Below are positions 1 to 5,111 of a stretch of DNA of 5,701 nucleotides, in pieces (positions within the stretch are counted from its first letter, which is position 1; each line of letters opens with the position of its first letter). The DNA is from Bifidobacterium breve. GTDB lineage: Bacteria; Actinomycetota; Acidimicrobiia; IMCC26256. The translations under genes were made by a program, and so were the position numbers. Location: contig CAMDSG010000115.1 of the NCBI GenBank assembly GCA_945907055.1, positions 1 through 5,701 of the forward strand, given 5' to 3'. The notes under the pieces are model-generated. The model was not told the origin of the DNA. It saw nothing but the letters and a program-made list of their open reading frames with translations, and ran no database searches.

Positions 1-1577
1 CCGTAGAGCTCGCTCAACTCAACAGCCTCATCCCATGAACGCTGTGCTGCGCTCAAAAGATCTGGGGCTACGAGTTCTTCATCGATGTTTGCTGTCTCTA
101 CGCGGTGCATGCGAAGAACGTTGAGCATCGGCTCTTTGTTCTCTTCATACCCAGCGAATGGACCCATGCGCCCTGCGGTGCGAGCAGATGTCGCGTATGC
201 GTGGCCTGTCATGAGAGCAGTTAGAGCGCCTGCCCATGCACGACCACCCGGGGAGTCGTATGCAAGGCCCTGTGCCATGAGAAGTGCGCCGAGGTTTGCG
301 TAGCCAAGACCGAGTTGACGGAACTTGTGGCTGTTCACACCAATCGCCTCTGTTGGGTAATCAGCGTTGCCGACGAGGATCTCCTGAGCGGTGAACATGA
401 CCTCGATCGTGTGGCGGTACCCCTCGATGTCGAAGGAGCCATCTGGCTCGAGGTACTTAAGGAGGTTGATGCTTGCAAGGTTGCATGCAGAGTTGTCGAT
501 ATGCATGTACTCAGAGCAGGGGTTTGAGCCGTTGATACGAGATGTATTCGGGGCCGTGTGCCACTTGTTGATCGTGGTATCGAACTGCATTCCTGGGTCT
601 GCGCACTCCCAAGTAGCTGTCGAGATCTGACGCATTAGGTCGCGAGCACGAATCATCTTCACAGGCTCACCGGTTGTTACCGAGCGCTGCGCGTACTCTT
701 TGTCGTCGATTACAGCCTGCATGAACTCATCGGTTACACGTACTGAGTTGTTGGCGTTCTGGTACTGGATTGAGTAGGAGTCCTTGCCATCAAGGTCCAT
801 GTCGAAGCCTGCATCACGCAGTGCTCGAGCCTTGCGCTCCTCGATTGTCTTGCACCAGATGAACTCCTCAACATCGGGGTGATCTGCGTTGAGAATGACC
901 ATCTTGGCTGCGCGACGGGTCTTGCCACCAGATTTGATTGTGCCTGCAGAGGCATCTGCGCCACGCATGAAGGAGACAGGACCACTAGCGGTTCCGCCGC
1001 CCTTGAGCCCCTCGGCCGATGAACGAATGTTGGAGAGGTTGATACCTGCTCCGGATCCTCCCTTGAAGATCACACCCTCTTCGCGGTACCAGTTGAGGAT
1101 GCCATCCATTGTGTCTTCAGTAGCGAGGATGAAGCATGCCGATGCCTGCTGGGGAACTCCGGGTACACCGATGTTGAACCAAACAGGAGAGTTAAACGCT
1201 GCGCGCTGCTGCACCAAGATGTACTTGAGCTCGGAGCGAAAGGCCTCTGCCTCTTCGTCGTCGGTGAAGTAACCATCTGCGATTCCCCACTTGGTAATCG
1301 TGTCGGCGACTCGATCAATAACCTGGCGCAGTGACCACTCGCGGCCATCCTCACCGAGGGTTCCACGGAAGTACTTCTGGGCAACGATGTTGGTGGCGTT
1401 AACCGACCAGGTAGAGGGGAACTCAACCCCTGGCTGGAAGAAGGCATCTGTGCCGTCCTTCCAGTTCTGAATACGAGAGTCGCGCTTCTCCCACGTAACC
1501 GAGTCATAGGCATCGCTGCCCTGCTCTGTGAAGAATCTGCGGATTCCGATCCCGACCTGCTCTGGAGCTATTGCCAT
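1..1577 (-). CDS. nrdJ: Class II (adenosylcobalamin-dependent) ribonucleotide reductase, N-terminal 525 residues, cut by window edge
   Basis: Cytoplasmic enzyme that reduces ribonucleotides to deoxyribonucleotides using a radical generated from coenzyme B12, so it needs no oxygen. The frame is open from ATG 1577 to the window edge (525 full codons); the C-terminal part, with the reducing cysteine pair, lies outside. An in-frame TAG four codons upstream fixes the ATG as the start; a weak AGTAGG ribosome site (1586-1591) sits 8 nt before it. Catalytic landmarks are visible: C148 in QQASACFIL and C365 in SACNLASINL are the expected disulfide pair, and NPCSE (N352, C354, E356) carries the thiyl-radical cysteine 11 residues before C365, the class II spacing. 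FKGGSGAGINLS (171-182), GPVSFMRGADASAGTIKSGG (199-218) and RRAAKMVILNADHPDVEEFI (221-240) are typical of actinobacterial NrdJ. It lies downstream of nrdR but has its own promoter and NrdR-box-like operators. Family and class are secure; only completeness beyond the edge is unknown. Confidence 0.97.
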   Translation of the reverse strand, partial: MAIAPEQVGIGIRRFFTEQGSDAYDSVTWEKRDSRIQNWKDGTDAFFQPGVEFPSTWSVNATNIVAQKYFRGTLGEDGREWSLRQVIDRVADTITKWGIADGYFTDDEEAEAFRSELKYILVQQRAAFNSPVWFNIGVPGVPQQASACFILATEDTMDGILNWYREEGVIFKGGSGAGINLSNIRSSAEGLKGGGTASGPVSFMRGADASAGTIKSGGKTRRAAKMVILNADHPDVEEFIWCKTIEERKARALRDAGFDMDLDGKDSYSIQYQNANNSVRVTDEFMQAVIDDKEYAQRSVTTGEPVKMIRARDLMRQISTATWECADPGMQFDTTINKWHTAPNTSRINGSNPCSEYMHIDNSACNLASINLLKYLEPDGSFDIEGYRHTIEVMFTAQEILVGNADYPTEAIGVNSHKFRQLGLGYANLGALLMAQGLAYDSPGGRAWAGALTALMTGHAYATSARTAGRMGPFAGYEENKEPMLNVLRMHRVETANIDEELVAPDLLSAAQRSWDEAVELSELY

Positions 1578-1694
1578 GCTATTTGCCTACTTTCCCCGAC
1601 ACTCGCCGAGATTGTTTTATGTTTTTAAGTACTTTTTATAGTGATTTGTTGAGTAAAGCCTGAAATATGCCTAAAACTGGATTACTAGCTAGAA

Positions 1695-1710
1695 CCACAA
1701 CATCTTGTGG
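1695..1710. promoter_or_regulatory. Putative NrdR box A (nrdJ leader)
   Basis: A palindrome CCACAACATCTTGTGG; with one more base on each side it is ACCACAA-CATC-TTGTGGT, 7-bp perfect arms. It fits the NrdR-box pattern I recall (acaCwAtATaTwGtgt) at 12 of 16 positions, including the core C-w-A.AT.T-w-G. It lies about 27-42 nt downstream of the predicted nrdJ start point, with the likely regulator nrdR next door. An 8-bp palindrome CTAGCTAG (1685-1692) abuts it. The consensus is from memory; binding is inferred. Confidence 0.65.
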
Positions 1711-1726
1711 TCATCTTACCCCCCCA

Positions 1727-1742
1727 CCGCGAGATGGAGTGG
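1727..1742. promoter_or_regulatory. Putative degenerate NrdR box B at the nrdJ start point
   Basis: CCGCGAGATGGAGTGG matches box A at 10 of 16 positions when aligned on the central AT. Its centre is 32 bp from that of box A, about three helical turns, which is the tandem spacing reported for NrdR boxes. It overlaps the predicted nrdJ transcription start (about 1737), so occupancy would block initiation. Alone it would not be called; the spacing is the argument. Confidence 0.45.
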
Positions 1743-1743
1743 C

Positions 1744-1772
1744 ATTACATCACTGTCATTCGCCTAGGTCAA
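1744..1772 (-). promoter_or_regulatory. Sigma70-type promoter for nrdJ
   Basis: On the minus strand, TTGACC (1772-1767) is followed after exactly 17 bp by TGTAAT (1749-1744); each hexamer matches consensus at 5 of 6 positions. Initiation would fall near 1737, giving an AT-rich leader of about 160 nt before the nrdJ ATG. This means nrdJ need not depend on read-through from nrdR. No cobalamin-riboswitch B12 box was found in the leader. Confidence 0.65.
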
Positions 1773-1793
1773 GCATTTAACGCGCAAGATTTC

Positions 1794-1820
1794 GCGAGCA
1801 CTTCGAATTCGGAGCCTCGC
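1794..1820 (-). terminator. Imperfect hairpin after nrdR, possible weak terminator
   Basis: GCGAG and CTCGC arms (1794-1798 and 1816-1820) enclose an inner near-palindrome around CGAATTCG, about 30 nt after the nrdR stop. There is no clear run of T after it, only a short mixed tract, and the nrdJ -35 lies some 20 bp further on. It could partly insulate nrdR from nrdJ or be chance. Confidence 0.3.
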
Positions 1821-1850
1821 TGACGCTCTCTGCGCGCGCCTTGCGATAAC

Positions 1851-2378
1851 TCAGTCTTGATCTCGCGCTCTGCGCGGTTTCGGGGCCGTCGTCTTCTGGA
1901 GTAGGCCCACCTCGCGCTCAAAATCAGCGAGATCCGTGAAGCCCTTGTAGACCGATGCGAAGCGCAGATAGGCAACGTCATCGAGACCCTTTAGTTGCTC
2001 AAGAACTGCAAGCCCCACCATCTCTGTTGTCACCTCGGGGCCGCTCTCACGCAAATAATCCTCAATCTCAACAGCAATTGTCTCGACCGCTTCGTCATCA
2101 ATCGGACGCCCGGCTACAGCACTAGCGATACCACGCGCCAGCTTGTCCCGATCGAATACCTCGACACTCCCAGAACGCTTTAAAACAAGTAGCGGGAGAG
2201 GTTCAGTACGCTCGAATGTTGTATAGCGACGACCGCAACCAAGACACTCCCGGCGCCTGCGAATCGCCGCACCTTCATCGGAGGCACGCGAGTCAACAAC
2301 CTTGTCGTCATCGGTTCGGCAGTAAGGACAGCGCATGCGCAGCACCGTACCCGAAGAGGAAGGACTCTGCTCATTCAC
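1851..2378 (-). CDS. nrdR: Transcriptional repressor NrdR (ribonucleotide reductase regulator)
   Basis: NrdR binds NrdR boxes at reductase promoters and senses ATP/dATP through an ATP-cone, repressing when dATP is high. The 175-residue product has the family layout: a zinc ribbon with C17-P-Y-C20 and C45-L-G-C48, the signature VVDSR (27-31), an RRRRECLGCGRRYTTFE stretch (40-56), then the ATP-cone from LLVLKRSG (63-70) to VAYLRFASVYKGF (135-147) and an Arg/Lys-rich tail. I chose GTG 2378 as start because GAGGTG lies 7 nt upstream; most family members begin at the equivalent of M15 (MRCPYC, ATG 2336), which has no clear ribosome site here. The result is a 14-residue Ser-rich extension before the zinc ribbon. 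It follows the LysM gene by 70 bp on the same strand and precedes nrdJ, its likely target. Family call secure; exact start fairly likely. Confidence 0.95.
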   Translation of the reverse strand: MNEQSPSSSGTVLRMRCPYCRTDDDKVVDSRASDEGAAIRRRRECLGCGRRYTTFERTEPLPLLVLKRSGSVEVFDRDKLARGIASAVAGRPIDDEAVETIAVEIEDYLRESGPEVTTEMVGLAVLEQLKGLDDVAYLRFASVYKGFTDLADFEREVGLLQKTTAPKPRRARDQD

Positions 2379-2385
2379 GGCAATT

Positions 2386-2391
2386 CACCTC
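2386..2391 (-). promoter_or_regulatory. Ribosome binding site deciding the nrdR start (GAGGTG)
   Basis: GAGGTG on the minus strand is 7 nt from GTG 2378, an ideal distance. Neither GTG 2345 nor ATG 2336 has a comparable site, which favours the extended N-terminus. Confidence 0.65.
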
Positions 2392-2448
2392 GCCAACCAC
2401 TAAAAGGCTTAATTTCTAGTGCTGCCAAGACTCAGACCAATATTCCCT

Positions 2449-2943
2449 TCAACCTTTAAGAGTGATCCGCTCCCCAATTTGAAGCGTATTGGTACCGCGC
2501 TCTTGAGTAAGGCGATCAACTATCGGCCTCGGATCTGATCCTGGAGCAAGCGTCTCGACAACGCTCCAAAGGGTGTCCCCTGGAGCAACAGTGACGACGG
2601 CAGGACGGTGCCCGGAGGCTGCGAGGGGGTTGCCCCCAAGCACCGTCGTTGCCTGCGCGGCGGCCAGCACCAGCGCGACTGCCGCTACGAGGACGGCGAG
2701 ACGCCGGCGTCGATATACGGCGGCCGTGGGCCGTGGCCGCACCACAATCGCCGGTCGGGGCGTTGTGGCTACGAGGCGCAGTCGAGGAGGGGTTCCTCGG
2801 TTTGGCCTCGCTGCGATGTGATCCAGCTCACCCTGCTGAGGGTTATATGCAAGTGCATTCGCCCCCGAGAATCTTGGCTGGTGGCTCAAGTGATCTTGGC
2901 GATTTCGGGTTGCTGTCATGTTTGCTGTCATGTTTGCTGTCAT
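2449..2943 (-). CDS. Membrane-anchored LysM protein, likely SOS-induced division suppressor (YneA/DivS/Rv2719c position)
   Basis: A 164-residue protein with three parts: a basic, Pro/Arg-rich cytoplasmic region (about 1-81, ending in RRRR); one membrane segment (about 82-101, LAVLVAAVALVLAAAQATTV) oriented N-in by the positive residues; and an outside C-terminal LysM domain (about 116-163) with the start VVTVAPGDTLWSVVE and end QIGERITLKG, which binds peptidoglycan. No catalytic domain is seen. Genes of this build, divergent from lexA, are YneA in Bacillus, DivS in Corynebacterium and Rv2719c in Mycobacterium; they halt division during the SOS response. Sequence similarity outside LysM is too low to name it by eye, so no symbol is given. 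Its promoter contains a perfect LexA box. Start is ATG 2943, with AGGAG 8 nt upstream; ATGs at 2931 and 2919 come from a 12-bp repeat (MTANMTANMTA). Function inferred from position and domains. Confidence 0.88.
   Translation of the reverse strand: MTANMTANMTATRNRQDHLSHQPRFSGANALAYNPQQGELDHIAARPNRGTPPRLRLVATTPRPAIVVRPRPTAAVYRRRRLAVLVAAVALVLAAAQATTVLGGNPLAASGHRPAVVTVAPGDTLWSVVETLAPGSDPRPIVDRLTQERGTNTLQIGERITLKG
2911..2943 (-). repeat. 12-bp tandem repeat spanning the start codon of the LysM gene (2.75 copies)
   Basis: The unit ATGACAGCAAAC on the minus strand occurs at 2943, 2931 and (last three bases diverged) 2919, encoding MTAN-MTAN-MTAT. Because the period is a multiple of three, each copy gives an in-frame ATG, and gain or loss of a copy would keep the frame while shifting the distance between AGGAG and the ATGs. 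The first ATG has the best spacing. Confidence 0.9.
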
Positions 2944-2951
2944 TTAATTTT

Positions 2952-2956
2952 CTCCT
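2952..2956 (-). promoter_or_regulatory. Ribosome binding site AGGAG of the LysM gene
   Basis: AGGAG lies 8 nt before ATG 2943 and 20 or 32 nt before the repeat-derived ATGs at 2931 and 2919. It therefore selects the first of the three starts. Confidence 0.8.
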
Positions 2957-2960
2957 GTTC

Positions 2961-3018
2961 GCTTCTTTTTGGCTTCTTTTTCTCTTCTTTAATGCTCTTT
3001 ATTGCTCTTTATTGCTCT
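2961..3018 (-). repeat. Purine-rich short tandem repeats in the LysM leader
   Basis: Read on the plus strand, GCTTCTTTTT occurs twice (2961-2970, 2972-2981), and AWTGCTCTTT occurs at 2991 and 3001 with a truncated third copy at 3011. In the minus-strand transcript this gives an almost unbroken A/G tract ending close to the AGGAG. Such a tract should be unstructured and could favour ribosome loading; that effect is inference. Confidence 0.75.
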
Positions 3019-3073
3019 CGGATAGTTAGCGGCTTTGCTGTTGGTTCTCACTTAATCACTCCCCTGTGACAGT

Positions 3074-3108
3074 CATCCGAGTTGCTCCATCCGAGGTGCT
3101 CCATCCGA
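3074..3108. repeat. 14-bp-period direct repeat with CATCCGA core (3 copies)
   Basis: CATCCGA occurs at 3074-3080, 3088-3094 and 3102-3108, exactly 14 bp apart. The last two copies share the longer unit TGCTCCATCCGA, and TGCTC follows once more at 3111. It lies in the LysM leader, about 110-140 nt downstream of the predicted start point. A period of 14 is not a whole number of helix turns or codons, so neither cooperative operators nor a coding repeat is an obvious explanation. Confidence 0.8.
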
Positions 3109-3198
3109 TTTGCTCAGTTGCCTGGCCTTTGATCTCGGTAGAACTCCATTTAGGGGGAATTTGGTTCAGACTCACGGGTCTGTTTCGCTTCTTCTCGC

Positions 3199-3212
3199 CG
3201 AACACCCGTTCG
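3199..3212. promoter_or_regulatory. LexA box 1
   Basis: CGAACACCCGTTCG matches the Gram-positive/actinobacterial LexA operator CGAACRNRYGTTYG at 13 of 14 positions, with a C where R is expected. It lies just downstream of the predicted LysM transcription start, and its start is 33 bp from that of box 2, about three turns, so both can be bound on the same face. Confidence 0.85.
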
Positions 3213-3223
3213 GCTATCCCTAT

Positions 3224-3252
3224 ATCAAACACGAACGAGCGTTCGAAGTCAA
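3224..3252 (-). promoter_or_regulatory. LexA-controlled promoter of the LysM gene
   Basis: Minus strand: TTGACT (3252-3247, 5 of 6) and TTTGAT (3229-3224, 4 of 6) are separated by exactly 17 bp. LexA box 2 fills most of that spacer, and box 1 follows the predicted start (about 3217). Bound LexA would block RNA polymerase directly. This is the clearest regulatory architecture in the window. Confidence 0.6.
3232..3245. promoter_or_regulatory. LexA box 2 (perfect consensus)
   Basis: CGAACGAGCGTTCG fits CGAACRNRYGTTYG at all 14 positions. It is inside the spacer of the divergent LysM promoter and about 60 bp before the lexA ATG, so one operator probably serves both genes, including lexA autorepression. 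Confidence 0.93.
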
Positions 3253-3278
3253 GTATTTCTACGAATAGATGTTCCCCC

Positions 3279-3292
3279 CGAACACATGATCG
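3279..3292. promoter_or_regulatory. LexA box 3 candidate, next to lexA start
   Basis: CGAACACATGATCG fits the operator at 13 of 14 positions, but the single mismatch (A for T) breaks the invariant GTT of the right arm, so it may bind weakly. It ends 15 nt before the lexA ATG. It overlaps a second inverted repeat, AACAC...GTGTT (3281-3296). It would add repression of lexA only. Confidence 0.5.
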
Positions 3293-3307
3293 TGTTAGGG
3301 TGCCCCC

Positions 3308-3943
3308 ATGACAACTCATGCAACCCTCACAGCCCGCCAGAGCCAGGTACTCACCTACATCGACGAGGTAGTACGCCACCGCGGATATCCGCCCAGTGTC
3401 CGGGAGATTGGCGAGGCGGTAGGGCTCTCATCCTCATCAACTGTCCATGCCCATCTTGCAGCGCTCCAAGAAAAGGGCTACCTGCGACGTGACCCCTCGA
3501 AGCCCCGGGCCATCGAGGTCACCTTCGACCCGACCAGTGGAAACACGATAGATCGTCGCCCTGTTCGCCACGTCCCGCTCATCGGAGATGTCGCTGCAGG
3601 TACGGGAGTTCTCGCTGCTGAGCACTTCGAGGAGTCGATGCCTTTACCCGAAGACTTTGTCGGGAAGGGCACACTCTTCATGCTGCGGGTACGCGGTGAG
3701 TCGATGATCGAGGCTGGGATTCTTGATGGCGACTACGTAGTCGTGCGTCAGCAAGCAACGGCACAACCCGGCGATACGGTTGTGGCAGGAATTCCTGGCG
3801 ATGAAGCAACTGTCAAGACGTATCTAACTCGGAGAGGCAAAGTCATTCTTCGCCCAGAGAACTCCACAATGGAGGAGATGGTCTTCGCTCCAGGAGAGAT
3901 TGCTATCTTCGGCAAGGTAGTAACAGTTATGCGTCGTATGTAG
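3308..3943 (+). CDS. lexA: SOS repressor LexA (self-cleaving, S24 family)
   Basis: LexA represses DNA-damage genes and cuts itself when RecA filaments form on single-stranded DNA. The 211-residue product is complete. Residues 1-70 form the winged-helix DNA-binding domain (LTARQSQVLTYIDE, then PPSVREIGEAVGLSSSSTVHAHLAALQEKGYLRRD), with the recognition helix around S41-L53. The linker leads to the S24 peptidase domain: the cleavage site is A97-G98 in GDVAAGTG, the nucleophile S132 lies in RVRGESMIEAGI, and the general base K170 in DEATVKTY. All catalytic residues are present, so it should be inducible. ATG 3308 directly precedes the expected N-terminus; a weak AGGG (3297-3300) lies 7 nt upstream. 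It is divergent from the LysM gene, shares its operators and is probably autorepressed. It ends before two hairpins, convergent with dapE, so it is likely transcribed alone. Confidence 0.98.
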   Translation: MTTHATLTARQSQVLTYIDEVVRHRGYPPSVREIGEAVGLSSSSTVHAHLAALQEKGYLRRDPSKPRAIEVTFDPTSGNTIDRRPVRHVPLIGDVAAGTGVLAAEHFEESMPLPEDFVGKGTLFMLRVRGESMIEAGILDGDYVVVRQQATAQPGDTVVAGIPGDEATVKTYLTRRGKVILRPENSTMEEMVFAPGEIAIFGKVVTVMRRM

Positions 3944-3946
3944 TTC

Positions 3947-3969
3947 AGCCACCATTATCGGTGGGCTCT
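3947..3969 (+). terminator. Hairpin just after the lexA stop
   Basis: AGCCACC (3947-3953) pairs with GGTGGGCT (3960-3967), with one bulged G and a 6-nt loop, followed by CTCTT. It begins four bases after the TAG of lexA. It has a modest stem and a poor T tract, so it could be a terminator or an mRNA end-stabiliser. Confidence 0.5.
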
Positions 3970-3972
3970 TCG

Positions 3973-4019
3973 AGAACCCGCGATCGCACAGTTCCCCTGC
4001 TGTCGAGATCGCGGGTTCT
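3973..4019. terminator. Strong hairpin, probable bidirectional terminator between lexA and dapE
   Basis: Perfect 13-bp arms AGAACCCGCGATC (3973-3985) and GATCGCGGGTTCT (4007-4019) enclose a loop that can form a further 4-bp ACAG/CTGT stem. It lies centrally in the 100-bp gap between two convergent genes. U tracts are short on both strands, as is common in actinobacteria. Confidence 0.75.
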
Positions 4020-4043
4020 TCGCGTCTACAGGGGCTCTATCCT

Positions 4044-5111
4044 CTAAATAACCCCTATAAAACGCGCAAGCACTGCGTAGCAAGCATCGAGCTCTACACG
4101 CTCAACGAACTCCCCGCGGGTGTGGGCAATCTCTGGATTCCCTGGACCAAAATTGAGTGCGGGGATTCCGTGGCTTGTGAAGCGCGCAACATCTGTCCAG
4201 CCAAGCTTGGGGCGCACAGCTAAATCATTGGTTCCGATGAACTCTGCAATTAGCGGGTTCATAAGATTCGGTGGCGCCGCTGGTGATTCATTGATGACTA
4301 CCAAGCTCGTGGCGCCCTCAAGAAGAGCGGAGACCTGAGCCAGTGCAGTCTCGGTGTCATACGCAGGGGCGAACCTTCGGTTAATCCGCATACGCGCTGA
4401 ATCAGGAACGACATTGTTGGCGACTCCGCCCTCAAAGTGCACAACCTGTATTGACTCGCGATACTCAAGGCCATCGACGGTGACGGAGTCGGAGTTGTGT
4501 GCAGCGATATTCGCTAACGCCTTCGATGCTGAGTGGATAGCGTTATCACCCATCCAGGGGCGAGCCGAATGTGCCCGAACTCCTGTAAATGTCGCCTCAA
4601 CTGTGAGGGATCCCTGGCAGCCCGCCTCGACCCATGCGCCGGTTGGCTCCATTAAAATTGCGAGATCTGCGGAGACAAGATCGGGGTGCTCTGCGAAGAG
4701 CACGCGAAGTCCGTTGTGCTCCTCTGTAATCTCCTCAGCGACATAGAAAACGACGGTGAGATCAAGTCGCAGGCGGGCACTAAGCGCATGTGCAGCCTCC
4801 GCGAGAGTGAGCATCACCGCAAGGCCACCCTTCATATCCGCAGCCCCGAGCCCGAATAATGAATCGCCCTCGATACGCGGATTCTCGTTCTGATCAGCGG
4901 GGACCGTATCTAAGTGTCCACCGACGAGCAGTCGGCGTTCATGCCCAGAGTTGGTTCTCGCAATCACATTGTCGCCGACTCGAATGCACTCAAGCGATGG
5001 AGCGCGCTCTGCGAGTCGAGCCTCGACAAAATCTGCAATCGCAGTCTCTTTCAGACTGAGCGACGGAATGGCAATCAGATCCGCAGTAAGGGCGAGAAGA
5101 TCCGGAGGCAT
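4044..5111 (-). CDS. dapE: Succinyl-diaminopimelate desuccinylase
   Basis: Cytoplasmic dinuclear zinc M20 hydrolase that removes succinate from N-succinyl-LL-diaminopimelate, giving LL-diaminopimelate for lysine and peptidoglycan. At 355 residues it is the usual length. Metal and catalytic residues are in order: H66 and D68 in GGHLDTVP, bridging D92 in AADMKGG, base E126 with metal ligand E127 in VAEEITEE, E155 in LMEPTG, and the last ligand H330 in PEIAHTRGE. H181 in GVRAHSARPWMGDNAIH is the dimerisation-domain histidine of the family; NVVPD (233-237) and GWTDVARF (305-312) are also typical. The long match to substrate-type motifs and the adjacent dapD separate it from other M20 peptidases such as ArgE. 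ATG 5111 overlaps the dapD stop (TAATG), implying translational coupling; AAGGCGG inside dapD is the nearest ribosome-site-like sequence. Confidence 0.95.
   Translation of the reverse strand: MPPDLLALTADLIAIPSLSLKETAIADFVEARLAERAPSLECIRVGDNVIARTNSGHERRLLVGGHLDTVPADQNENPRIEGDSLFGLGAADMKGGLAVMLTLAEAAHALSARLRLDLTVVFYVAEEITEEHNGLRVLFAEHPDLVSADLAILMEPTGAWVEAGCQGSLTVEATFTGVRAHSARPWMGDNAIHSASKALANIAAHNSDSVTVDGLEYRESIQVVHFEGGVANNVVPDSARMRINRRFAPAYDTETALAQVSALLEGATSLVVINESPAAPPNLMNPLIAEFIGTNDLAVRPKLGWTDVARFTSHGIPALNFGPGNPEIAHTRGEFVERVELDACYAVLARFIGVI

Larger units (their letters stand above)
2944..3307. other. Divergent control region between the LysM gene and lexA
   Basis: This 364-bp gap has no convincing gene. 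From the lexA side it holds three LexA-box matches (3279, 3232, 3199), a minus-strand promoter (3224-3252), a small hairpin sequence CAGACTCACGGGTCTG (3167-3182), a 14-bp-period repeat (3074-3108) and a pyrimidine-rich, repeat-built stretch (2961-3018) that is purine-rich in the LysM mRNA. If the mapped promoter is the only one, the LysM gene has a leader of about 270 nt. I found no clear -10/-35 for lexA; it should start near 3260-3280. Confidence 0.75.

Noticed and set aside
1578..1737. Cobalamin riboswitch in the nrdJ leader
   Set aside because: A B12-dependent enzyme makes this plausible, but I see only an isolated GCCACT near the promoter, no B12-box and too short a leader for the full fold. 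A covariance search would settle it.
2336..2374. ATG 2374 as the nrdR start
   Set aside because: It is out of frame with the NrdR protein; the in-frame starts are GTG 2378, GTG 2345 and ATG 2336.
2379..2448. A promoter for nrdR in the gap after the LysM gene
   Set aside because: TTGGTC and TAGAAA with 16 bp between is the best candidate, but the -35 is poor. I could not support it.
2608..3069. Plus-strand open frames (up to 153 codons) opposite the LysM gene
   Set aside because: They mirror a gene with a clear membrane segment, LysM domain and AGGAG; their Cys/Arg-rich and Leu/Phe-rich products come from the antisense strand and the pyrimidine repeats.
3270..3284. Inverted repeat TGTTC-CCCCC-GAACA before lexA
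   Set aside because: The half-sites point the wrong way for a LexA box and the C-run makes the match easy by chance; it is better explained by box 3.
3056..3379. Minus-strand 107-codon open frame across the lexA promoter and into lexA
   Set aside because: It runs antisense to the lexA start, contains the LexA operators, lacks a ribosome site and resembles no family. It is a chance frame.
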